A stretch of DNA of 11,194 nt from positions 1-11,194 of the forward strand of contig JBBWZQ010000105.1 in assembly GCA_039649115.1 (NCBI GenBank), written 5' to 3'. The notes under the pieces are model-generated. The model saw nothing but the letters and a program-made list of their open reading frames with translations, ran no database searches and was not told the origin of the DNA. Positions 1-5,996 of the stretch are shown here, in pieces. Both the position numbers and the translations under genes were made by a program. Within the stretch, counting starts at the first letter, position 1; each line of letters starts with the position of its first letter. Source of the DNA: DATEJJ01 sp039649115. GTDB taxonomy: Bacteria; Actinomycetota; Actinomycetes; Mycobacteriales; Micromonosporaceae.

Positions 1-509
1 CGCAGCCCGGCGACGGGGTGGGCGGGTTCACCGGACTCGACGTGTACCCGCCCCTCCCGGGTATGGACCGTCCACACGCGACCGTCCATCTCGATCCGGT
101 AGGTGGCCGGCGCGGCCCGGGGATCGGGGCGCGCGGCGCCGCGTAGGTAGATCAGCATGGACGTGGCGCTGAGCGTGGTGGGACCCTCCGGCATCGGTAT
201 CCGCAGACCCCACTCGCCGAGGGCGAGCACGATCGGCTCCAGCTCGCGCCCCCGGTCGGTCAGCTCGTACACCTGTGCCGCCGCCGGGGGAGGCAGGCGC
301 CGGCGGTCGACGACGCCGCGCCCCGCCAACTCGCGCAGCCGGTCGGCGACCAGGTTGGAGCTGGCTCCGGGCAGCGCCTGGCGCAGGTCGGAGAAGCGCT
401 GCGGCCCCAACAGCAGCTCGCGCACGACCAGCAACGCCCACCGCTCGCCGACGACGTCGAGAGCCCGGGCGATCCCGCAGGCGTCCTGGTAGCTGCGACT
501 CGTCGGCAT
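1..509 (-). CDS. HxlR-family winged-helix regulator, C-terminus cut by window edge
   Basis: A DNA-binding regulator with 169 residues visible before the left edge. Residues about 9-105 match the HxlR winged-helix pattern: CGIARALDVVGERW at 11-24, a recognition-helix region with FSDLRQALPGAS at 39-50 and LVADRLRELAGRGVV at 53-67, then the wing ending in YELTDRGREL at 81-90. Cys11 sits where redox-sensing HxlR proteins such as YodB and HypR carry their reactive cysteine, so electrophile or thiol sensing is possible but unproven. Residues from about 112 resemble the SCP2-like tail found on some actinobacterial HxlR proteins (YRIEMDGRVWTVHTREGRVHV, 138-157 region); this is my weaker call. No Shine-Dalgarno sequence precedes the ATG. 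A TACAGT hexamer ends 6 bases upstream, suggesting a leaderless transcript. It is divergent from the VOC gene at 562-939, its likely target. Confidence 0.88.
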   Translation of the reverse strand, partial: MPTSRSYQDACGIARALDVVGERWALLVVRELLLGPQRFSDLRQALPGASSNLVADRLRELAGRGVVDRRRLPPPAAAQVYELTDRGRELEPIVLALGEWGLRIPMPEGPTTLSATSMLIYLRGAARPDPRAAPATYRIEMDGRVWTVHTREGRVHVESGEPAHPVAGL

Positions 510-515
510 GGTGGT

Positions 516-521
516 ACTGTA
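516..521 (-). promoter_or_regulatory. Candidate -10 box of the HxlR-type gene
   Basis: On the minus strand this reads TACAGT, matching the TANNNT pattern of actinobacterial housekeeping promoters. Only 6 bases separate it from the ATG at 509. Transcription would then start at or next to the start codon and give a leaderless mRNA, which fits the absence of a Shine-Dalgarno sequence. I see no good -35 box. Confidence 0.45.
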
Positions 522-535
522 CAACTGGGCAGTTG
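522..535. promoter_or_regulatory. Perfect inverted repeat, candidate HxlR operator
   Basis: CAACTG-GG-CAGTTG is a 6+6 base perfect inverted repeat in the 52-base gap between the divergent HxlR-type and VOC genes. It abuts the candidate TACAGT -10 box of the regulator and lies upstream of a TATTAA stretch (537-542) that could serve the VOC gene. A bound dimer here could control both genes. The operator role is inferred from position and symmetry, because HxlR proteins usually bind inverted repeats in the promoter of a divergent neighbour. Confidence 0.5.
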
Positions 536-561
536 CTATTAACTACCAAGGGAGGCGAACC

Positions 562-939
562 ATGGGCCAACCAGTGGTGCACTTCGAGATCATCGGTACC
601 GACCCGGAGCGGCTGCGCGGGTACTACGGCGAGTTGTTCGGCTGGGAGTTCGACACCAGCGGCGGCGTCGCCGAGTCGGTCTCCGAGGCGGGCAACTACG
701 GATTCGTGCAGAATCCCGACGGCGCCGGCATCCCCGGTGGCATCGGCGGCGGCGCGAACCACCCCGGCCACGTCATCTTCTACGTCGGCGTACCGGACGT
801 GGAAGCCGCGCTGCGCAACGCGGAGAGCCTCGGCGGCAAGCGCGCGATGGGGCCGCAGCGGGTGCCCGGCTCGACCCTCGTGGTCGGCCACTTCACCGAT
901 CCCGAGGGCCACCTCATCGGCGTCGCCGGCACCGCCTAG
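562..939 (+). CDS. VOC-family (glyoxalase/dioxygenase-fold) protein
   Basis: A 125-residue cytosolic protein with two beta-alpha-beta-beta-beta modules, the normal size for a single-chain VOC protein. Module one begins with VVHFEIIGTDPERLRGYYGELFGWEF (5-30) and module two with HVIFYVGVPDVEAALRNAESLGG (70-92). The chain ends with DPEGHLIGVAG (113-123). His7, His70 and Glu115 fall at typical metal-ligand positions of the fold, but the substrate cannot be read from sequence. I chose the ATG at 562 because GGGAGG (550-555) lies 6 bases upstream. The in-frame ATG at 508 would run through the divergent promoter and operator. Its divergence from a HxlR-type regulator suggests control by that protein, perhaps as a detoxification response. 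The stop lies 18 bases from the convergent gene at 958. Confidence 0.88.
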   Translation: MGQPVVHFEIIGTDPERLRGYYGELFGWEFDTSGGVAESVSEAGNYGFVQNPDGAGIPGGIGGGANHPGHVIFYVGVPDVEAALRNAESLGGKRAMGPQRVPGSTLVVGHFTDPEGHLIGVAGTA

Positions 940-957
940 CAGCCGGGGTCGCCGCAC

Positions 958-2109
958 TCAGGCCGGGCACCTGTCCTTCACGGCCGCCGTGCACAGCTTC
1001 TGCCGCGTGGTGAAGCCGTCAGCGAGCACGGTCTGGCCCATGTTGTATGAGGTGACCACGATCGGCGTGAGCAGCAGCGCCGGTACCTGCCCGGCGCCAC
1101 TGTCCACAGTGGTCTTCGTGGTCGACTTCGCGGCCGCCGCGTTGCCACGGCCGGCCAGGACGGCGATCTTCGCGGCCGCGCGGGCCTCCTGCTTCACGGC
1201 GTTGTACACGGTCATCGACTGCGTGTTCTGCAGCAGGCGCCGCAGCCCGGCGTCGCTCGCGCCGCCACCGGTCAGGGCCACCTTCCCGGACAGGTGCGCG
1301 GTGGACAGCGCGGCGACCGCGCCCTCGGCGAGCGTGTCGGTGGCGGCCAGCAGGCCGGCGAGCTTGCTGCCCGTACGGGCCACGGCCTGCTGGGTCAGTG
1401 CTTTGCCGGTGCCGGCCGTGGCGGAACGGGCGTCCGCCTCGTACCCGCGGCGCAGCTTGCCGGAGGCGAACAGCGGGTCCAGCACCTTGTGCGCACCCGC
1501 CTTGAACGCGCGGCCCTGGTCGGTACTCTGCTCGGCGTTGAGGATCGCGACCGTCGCGCCGGCCGGCAACCGGTTGGCGAGGTACTGGGCCTGCAGTTCG
1601 CCGGCCCGCTGGTTGTCGAACGCGACGTAGTAGTCGGACCGGGCGCCGCGGACGAGCGCGTCGTACGAGACGACCGGTACCCCCGCCGCCTTTGCCTTTG
1701 TCGCCACCGCGGCGCCGGACGCCTTGTCGACGGGGTCGACCACGATGACCCCGGCGCCGGCCGCCAGGGCGGACTGGGCCTGGGTGACCTGTGTCGCGCC
1801 GCGGCCCTGCGCGTTGTCGGCGACGACCGTGACGCCGCGGTCGATCTCGTGCACCGCCTGGGTGAACAGCCGCACGTCCTGCTGCTCGAACCGGTTGGCG
1901 CAGGTGGCCGAGCAGGGGGCCAGGAAGGCGACGGTGAGCTTCTTGCCGGGAGAGCCGCCGGAGCCTGAGCCACCGGTCACACCTCCGGTCGCGCCGGCCG
2001 AGGCGCCCGCCCCGGCGCCGTGGCCCGGCTTGCCGCTGGAGCACCCGGCCGCGGCGACGGCCAGGGCGGCGGCGGCCAGCGCGCTGGCGACGCGGACGGT
2101 GCGGCGCAT
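958..2109 (-). CDS. XylF-like sugar ABC transporter substrate-binding lipoprotein
   Basis: A 383-residue exported lipoprotein. The signal peptide spans residues 1-22 and ends in an AAGC lipobox with Cys23 as the lipidated residue. A Gly/Ser/Ala linker follows to about residue 55. The rest is a type 1 periplasmic-binding fold closest in pattern to D-xylose binding proteins: SYDALV (148-153), YYVAFDNQRAGELQA (160-174), AATDTLAEGAVAAL (255-268), GKVALTGGGASD (275-286), MTVYNAVKQEA (299-309) and IVVTSYNMGQTVLADGF (350-366). Asp150, Asn166, Asp258 and Asp286 are plausible sugar contacts by family analogy. Four cysteines besides Cys23 (66, 70, 373, 381) could form disulfides. GAGGAGG (2117-2123) lies 7 bases before the ATG. 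No permease or ATPase gene is in the window, so it is either an orphan or works with components encoded elsewhere. Confidence 0.9.
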   Translation of the reverse strand: MRRTVRVASALAAAALAVAAAGCSSGKPGHGAGAGASAGATGGVTGGSGSGGSPGKKLTVAFLAPCSATCANRFEQQDVRLFTQAVHEIDRGVTVVADNAQGRGATQVTQAQSALAAGAGVIVVDPVDKASGAAVATKAKAAGVPVVSYDALVRGARSDYYVAFDNQRAGELQAQYLANRLPAGATVAILNAEQSTDQGRAFKAGAHKVLDPLFASGKLRRGYEADARSATAGTGKALTQQAVARTGSKLAGLLAATDTLAEGAVAALSTAHLSGKVALTGGGASDAGLRRLLQNTQSMTVYNAVKQEARAAAKIAVLAGRGNAAAAKSTTKTTVDSGAGQVPALLLTPIVVTSYNMGQTVLADGFTTRQKLCTAAVKDRCPA

Positions 2110-2422
2110 GGGTGTGCCTCCTCGGCGGATCGGGCCCGGGGCCAGCGACGGCCCGGTGTGGAACTTACGAACCGGGGCGTGCCTGGCCCACCTTACGGTC
2201 CACCCACCGGCACGCAGGCCGGTACCGCCGAAGGGCTGAGTCAGGTTAGCGTCTGTACCAATGATCTTCGTGGCCGTTCTTCCGGTACGCCCGGTCTGTC
2301 ACCGCAGGGAAGGCAGATGCCCCGTTTTGGTTGTCGGCAACGCGACTTGGGTGTGAGGTTTCGTGTACAGAGGTCTGGCCAAGTCCGACCTCGGGCCGCA
2401 ATCTTTTCTGCGGGAGGAACAG

Positions 2423-2431
2423 ATGACTTGA
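2423..2431 (+). other. Two-codon mini open frame (Met-Thr-stop) behind a strong ribosome site
   Basis: GGGAGGA (2412-2418) is followed 4 bases later by ATG ACT TGA. This is a minimal start-stop unit about 90 bases upstream of the sugar transferase start. If it lies on the mRNA it could stall ribosomes or act as a translated leader. It overlaps the -35 of the candidate promoter at 2428-2457, so it matters only if transcription starts further upstream. A chance occurrence is quite possible. Confidence 0.2.
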
Positions 2432-2457
2432 CCCGACGCCCCGGAATTCGCTGTACT
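2428..2457 (+). promoter_or_regulatory. Candidate promoter of the sugar transferase gene
   Basis: TTGACC (2428-2433) and TGTACT (2452-2457) are separated by 18 bases and resemble -35 and -10 boxes. The predicted mRNA would begin near 2464, giving a 5' leader of about 60 bases. The -35 is a good match and the -10 is imperfect. Confidence 0.3.
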
Positions 2458-2510
2458 TGTGCGGTCTCGGTATCGCGTTCCTCTACTACGACCGACCGGG
2501 TACCAAAAAC

Positions 2511-2515
2511 GGAGG
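2511..2515 (+). promoter_or_regulatory. Ribosome binding site fixing the sugar transferase start
   Basis: GGAGG lies 8 bases before the GTG at 2524. It decides the start, because the same frame is open for several hundred bases upstream with no comparable site next to another usable start codon. Confidence 0.75.
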
Positions 2516-2523
2516 CGAAAAAC

Positions 2524-4056
2524 GTGACGGCGATCGACATCGTCTCTCCGTCTGGCGCGACGGATGAGACGGGTACAACGATCACAGCCACCCTTGCCCG
2601 AATCGATCTGCCAAACTACGCCGGATTCGAGCGCAGTGGCTGGGAGGTCCGCTACGTCCGGGTCTTGGGTGTCATGGATCTGCTGGCCGGAGTGCTTGCC
2701 GCGATGGCCGCCCTGGCCCTCCGTTTCGGCTCCTCGGCGGGCCAGACGTACAACCGTGATTATCTTTGGGTCACGATCGCCTTGCCGTTCGCATGGCTGA
2801 TCTCGCTGACAATTAACCGTGCGTTTGAAACGCGTTACCTGTTCGTCGGAAACGACGAGTACGAACGGGTGTTCCGCGCCGGCGTGGGACTTACCGCCAC
2901 CCTGGCCGTGTTATCGTTCACGCTTGATTTCCGGCTGGCCCGCGGATATGTCCTCATTGCCATGCCGCTGGTGACTCTCGTCAGTCTGTCCACTCGGTAC
3001 CTGATGCGCCATTGGCTGCACCGCGCCTGGGGCCGCGGCGAGCGGCTGCGCCGGGTCATCCTGGTCGGGCACGAGCAGGCGGTCTGGGAAACGACCCGCC
3101 AGTTGCGCCGCGAGCGCTACCACGGGATGGGCGTCGTCGGCGTCTGCCTGCCCCGGGTGCCGGTGCTGGGCCGGGTCATGCTGCGCGGCCAGCAGTCGCT
3201 GCCCCCCGTCTACGGCACCTTCGAAGAGGTCGCCCAGGCGGTGGCGCGCGCACAGGCCGACACGGTCGTCGTGCTGTCCTGCCCGGAGCTGGACGGTGCC
3301 GCGCTGCGGCGGCTGGCCTGGAAGCTGGAGCGCGACGACATCGACCTGATCGTGGCGAGCACGCTGGTCGACGTCGCCGGCGACCGCACCACCATCCGGC
3401 CGGTCGACGGGCTGCCGCTGATGCACGTGGAGCACCCGCGGCTCAAGGGTGCCCGGCGGGTGTTCAAGGCCATCTTCGACAAGGTCGCCTCGATCCTCGG
3501 CCTTGTCGCGCTCAGCCCGCTGCTGCTGACCATCGCCGCGCTCGTGCGGTTCACCTCGGGTGGCCGCGGGCCGGTCATCTTCAAGCAGGTACGGGTCGGC
3601 AAGAACGGCGGGCGGTTCGTCATCTACAAGTTCCGCACGATGTATGTCGACGCGGAGGCGCGCCTGGCCGAGCTGCGCCACCTCAACGAGCACGACGGCA
3701 CGCTGTTCAAGATGAAGAAGGATCCTCGGGTCACCCCGGTGGGCCGGTGGCTGCGGCGGCTTTCGCTCGACGAGGTCCCGCAGCTGCTCAACGTCGTCAA
3801 GGGGGACATGTCGCTGGTCGGGCCGCGCCCGCCGCTGCAGCGCGAGGTCGACGAGTACCCGTTCGACATGCGGCGCCGGCTCGTGGTCAAGCCCGGCCTG
3901 ACCGGCCTCTGGCAGGTGTCCGGCCGCTCCGACCTGTCGTGGGAGGAGTCGATCCGGCTGGACCTGCGGTACGTGGAGAACTGGTCGTTCTCCATGGACC
4001 TGGTGATTCTGGCGCGCACCGTGATGGCCGTGTGGCGCAGCTCCGGAGCTTACTGA
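2524..4056 (+). CDS. Polyprenyl-phosphate sugar-1-phosphate transferase (WbaP/CpsE-type initiating glycosyltransferase)
   Basis: A 510-residue membrane enzyme that should move a sugar-1-phosphate from a nucleotide sugar to undecaprenyl phosphate, starting assembly of a surface polysaccharide. Four N-terminal membrane segments lie near residues 47-68, 80-99, 119-134 and 141-160. A soluble Rossmann-like middle domain (about 175-300, containing VILVGH) follows, then the conserved sugar transferase domain from about 310. The latter begins with a hydrophobic helix and contains YKFRTM (368-373), LSLDEVPQLLN with the catalytic Asp416-Glu417 pair, SLVGPRPP (430-437), and KPGLTGLWQVSGRSDLSWEE from 456. 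Length and order match the family. Codons up to about residue 168 end in A or T roughly a quarter of the time, against about 4% in the rest, suggesting a mosaic origin. The last 7 bases overlap the convergent acyltransferase gene. The sugar transferred (glucose, galactose or other) cannot be told. Confidence 0.93.
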   Translation: MTAIDIVSPSGATDETGTTITATLARIDLPNYAGFERSGWEVRYVRVLGVMDLLAGVLAAMAALALRFGSSAGQTYNRDYLWVTIALPFAWLISLTINRAFETRYLFVGNDEYERVFRAGVGLTATLAVLSFTLDFRLARGYVLIAMPLVTLVSLSTRYLMRHWLHRAWGRGERLRRVILVGHEQAVWETTRQLRRERYHGMGVVGVCLPRVPVLGRVMLRGQQSLPPVYGTFEEVAQAVARAQADTVVVLSCPELDGAALRRLAWKLERDDIDLIVASTLVDVAGDRTTIRPVDGLPLMHVEHPRLKGARRVFKAIFDKVASILGLVALSPLLLTIAALVRFTSGGRGPVIFKQVRVGKNGGRFVIYKFRTMYVDAEARLAELRHLNEHDGTLFKMKKDPRVTPVGRWLRRLSLDEVPQLLNVVKGDMSLVGPRPPLQREVDEYPFDMRRRLVVKPGLTGLWQVSGRSDLSWEESIRLDLRYVENWSFSMDLVILARTVMAVWRSSGAY

Positions 4057-4643
4057 TCCTCGCGGAGCACGCCGTCCCGCTCGACGTACCCGGCGCCGGT
4101 CCGCGGGCACACGTACCGGCCGTCCCCCTTGGCGGCCAGCGGCACTCCGGCCCGGCCGACCCAGCCCACCTGGCGGGCCGGTACGCCCACCACGAGCGCG
4201 AAGTCGGGCACGTCCTTGGTGACCACCGCCCCGGCCGCCACCAGCGCCCAGCGGCCCACGGTGACGGGTGCCACGCACACCGCCCGGGCGCCGATCGAGG
4301 CGCCCTCGCCGACGACGACCCCGACCGGGTGCCAGTCGGCACCCGTCTTGAGCCGCCCGTCCGGCGTGACCGAGCGGGGATACTCGTCGTTGGTGAGCAC
4401 CGCGGCCGGCCCGACGAACACCCCGTCGGCCAGCCGCGCGGGCTCGTAGACCAGCGCGTAGTTCTGCAGCTTCACGTTGTCGCCCAGGTGCACCCCGGGC
4501 CCGACGTACGCGCCGCGGCCGATGTTGCAGTTCTCCCCCACGGTCGCGTCCTCGCGCACCTGGGCCAGGTGCCAGATGGAGGTACCGTCGCCAACCTGGG
4601 CACCTTCGTCCACATCGGCACCGGGCGCAACGCGAATCCCCAT
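4050..4643 (-). CDS. Left-handed beta-helix sugar N-acyltransferase (WbpD/WlbB/FdtC-like)
   Basis: A 197-residue hexapeptide-repeat acyltransferase, expected to act as a cytosolic trimer and to acetylate an amino group on a nucleotide-linked sugar. Hexapeptide turns run from APGADVDEGAQVGDGTSIWH (6-25) through ATVGENCNIGRGAYVGPGVHLGDN (33-56) to KLQNYALVYEPARLADGVFV (58-77). The segment IWHLAQV plus VGPAAVLTNDEYPRS (77-91) is the pattern of 3-N-acetyltransferases of the WbpD/WlbB and FdtC/QdtC group. A second coil block ends near VVTKDVPDFALVVGVPARQVGWVG. I chose the ATG at 4643 because AAAGGA (4652-4657) sits 8 bases upstream and the fold begins there; an in-frame start at 4739 would add unrelated residues. 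It may finish the sugar made by the aminotransferase at 7879-9003, though it is transcribed separately. Specificity is inferred. Confidence 0.88.
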   Translation of the reverse strand: MGIRVAPGADVDEGAQVGDGTSIWHLAQVREDATVGENCNIGRGAYVGPGVHLGDNVKLQNYALVYEPARLADGVFVGPAAVLTNDEYPRSVTPDGRLKTGADWHPVGVVVGEGASIGARAVCVAPVTVGRWALVAAGAVVTKDVPDFALVVGVPARQVGWVGRAGVPLAAKGDGRYVCPRTGAGYVERDGVLREDQ

Positions 4644-4717
4644 ACGAGCCGTCCTTTCCGGCGAAAGACGCGGCCGGACCAGAGGTTCCCCCGATTTCGC
4701 GCGTCGGTCAAGCTGAC

Positions 4718-4727
4718 ACGGTACCGT
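4718..4727. promoter_or_regulatory. Perfect 10-base palindrome in a divergent promoter region
   Basis: ACGGTACCGT lies in the 111-base gap between the divergent acyltransferase (start 4643) and MFS transporter (start 4755). Copies of GTCAA at 4707-4711 and 4732-4736 give TTGAC on the minus strand, possible -35 elements for the acyltransferase. CTGACA (4713-4718) could be a plus-strand -35. No -10 box is convincing, so the site is a weak candidate operator. Confidence 0.25.
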
Positions 4728-4754
4728 CGCCGTCAACAACGAGGAGGGTAGTGC

Positions 4755-5996
4755 GTGTACGTCTCGGTGCGCGACCGGCCGGGAGGGCGGGCCGGGACGG
4801 CAGCCGGGCGAGTGGCCACTACCGTCCTGCTGCTCGGGGTCGTGAGCCTGCTCACCGACGTCTCCTCCGAGATGGTCAACGCGGTGCTCCCGTTGTACCT
4901 GACGACCCAGGTCGGCCTGGGTCTGCTCGCCTACGGCTTCGTCGACGGGCTATACCAGGGGGTCAGCGCGCTGGTACGGATCGCGGGCGGGTACGCGGGC
5001 GACCGGAACAACCAGCCGAAGTGGGTCGCGGCCACCGGGTACGGGCTGTCCGCGCTGACCCGGCTGGCGATGCTGCCCGCGCACGGGTTCGCCGCGATCA
5101 GCGGCGTCATCACGGCCGACCGGCTGGGCAAGGGGCTGCGCACCGCGCCGCGCGACGCGCTCATCGCCGACGCGTCCGACCCGGGCATGCTGGGGCGCGC
5201 GTTCGGCGTGCACCGGACCCTGGACACCCTCGGCGCCGCGATCGGGCCGCTGGTCGCCTTCGCGCTGCTCGCCATGGTGCCCGGCGGGTACAGCTCGATC
5301 TGGGTGGTGTCCTTCGCCTTCGCGGTGGTCGGGGTGGCCGTCATCGTGCTGCTGGTGCCCAACCGGCGCACCGGCTCGGGTGCCGACCGCCCCGCGCCCC
5401 GCCAGTTGCTGCGCGACATGGTCGGGCCGCGGCTGCGCCGCCCGCTGATCGCCGCCGCGCTGCTGGGCGTGCTGACCATCGGCGACGGCTTCCTGTACCT
5501 GTCGCTGCAGCGGCGCGACGACTTCGCGGCGCAGTGGTTCCCGCTGCTGTACGTCGGCACGAACATCGCCTACCTGGCCCTCGCCGTGCCGCTGGGCCGG
5601 CTGGCCGACCGGATCGGTCGGGCCAAGGTGCTCGTCGGCGGGCACGTGGCGCTGGTCGCCGTGTACCTCACCGCGAGCGTGCCGCTGGCCGGCTCGGCCT
5701 GGACGCGCACCGGCTGGACACTGGTGAGCCTGCTGCTGCTCGGCACCTTCTACGCCGCCACCGACGGGGTGCTGCCGGCACTGGTCAGCCGGCTGGTCCC
5801 GGCCGGCTCGCGGGGCAGCGGGATCGCCGCGGCGCAGACCGTGGTGGTACTCGCCCGGTTCGCCTCCTCGGTCGCGTTCGGCAGCCTGTGGGTGACCCTG
5901 GGGCCGGCGCACGGGCTGCTGCTCGTCGCGGGGCTGCTGACCGCCGCCGTGCCGGTCGCGGCCTGGCTGCTGCGCCCGGCCGAGGTAGCAGCGTGA
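4755..5996 (+). CDS. Major facilitator superfamily transporter
   Basis: A 413-residue integral membrane protein with about 12 hydrophobic segments in two halves, the usual size for the superfamily. The first segment is near residues 20-34. The conserved cytoplasmic loop GYAGDRNNQPKWVA is at 79-92, with its second-half counterpart GRLADRIGRAK at 281-291. A basic central loop spans about 201-228. The conserved DVSSEM (35-40) in the first helix region and RLGKGLRTAPRDALI are typical of one MFS permease subgroup, but the substrate cannot be read. I chose the GTG at 4755, 6 bases after GAGGAGGG (4741-4748). Its stop overlaps the start of the TolB-like gene (GTGA, 5993-5996), so the two should be made together. 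In this glycan context export of a sugar or glycan precursor is possible, but drug or metabolite efflux is equally open. Confidence 0.9.
   Translation: MYVSVRDRPGGRAGTAAGRVATTVLLLGVVSLLTDVSSEMVNAVLPLYLTTQVGLGLLAYGFVDGLYQGVSALVRIAGGYAGDRNNQPKWVAATGYGLSALTRLAMLPAHGFAAISGVITADRLGKGLRTAPRDALIADASDPGMLGRAFGVHRTLDTLGAAIGPLVAFALLAMVPGGYSSIWVVSFAFAVVGVAVIVLLVPNRRTGSGADRPAPRQLLRDMVGPRLRRPLIAAALLGVLTIGDGFLYLSLQRRDDFAAQWFPLLYVGTNIAYLALAVPLGRLADRIGRAKVLVGGHVALVAVYLTASVPLAGSAWTRTGWTLVSLLLLGTFYAATDGVLPALVSRLVPAGSRGSGIAAAQTVVVLARFASSVAFGSLWVTLGPAHGLLLVAGLLTAAVPVAAWLLRPAEVAA

Larger units (their letters stand above)
2110..2523. other. Non-coding divergent region between the binding lipoprotein and the sugar transferase
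   Basis: This 414-base gap has no convincing gene. The left part (2110-2240) is G+C rich and should hold the minus-strand promoter of the lipoprotein, but I cannot pick out clear -35/-10 boxes. It contains a 7-base inverted repeat, GCGTGCC (2177-2183) and GGCACGC (2209-2215), with a 25-base loop. From about 2240 the base composition drops visibly and stays lower into the first 500 bases of the sugar transferase. The right part holds a two-codon open frame with a strong ribosome site (2423-2431), a possible promoter (2428-2457) and the GGAGG of the transferase. I recognise no riboswitch. Confidence 0.6.

Noticed and set aside
508..561. An earlier ATG (508) for the VOC gene
   Set aside because: It would make the inverted repeat, promoter and ribosome site coding. 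The ATG at 562 has GGGAGG at the right distance and matches the family N-terminus.
926..946. Possible terminator hairpin (CCGGC/GCCGG) at the VOC stop codon
   Set aside because: The stem is only 5 bases with an 11-base loop, has no U-tract, and such matches are common by chance at this G+C.
28..957. A 309-codon minus-strand open frame
   Set aside because: It is antisense to the VOC gene and out of frame with the HxlR gene. Its translation is Arg/Gly/Ala-rich with no domain, typical of a high-G+C shadow frame.
2241..2591. A 116-codon minus-strand open frame in the gap before the sugar transferase
   Set aside because: It overlaps the transferase start, has no recognisable domain, and I see no convincing ribosome site for it.
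3012..4751. A long plus-strand open frame covering the sugar transferase and acyltransferase
   Set aside because: It runs out of frame through one clear gene and antisense through another; its product is low-complexity Arg/Ala/Pro.
4751..5992. Long upstream extension of the TolB-like gene
   Set aside because: This part is out of frame with the clear MFS transporter and is compositionally a shadow. The real start is the GTG at 5993.
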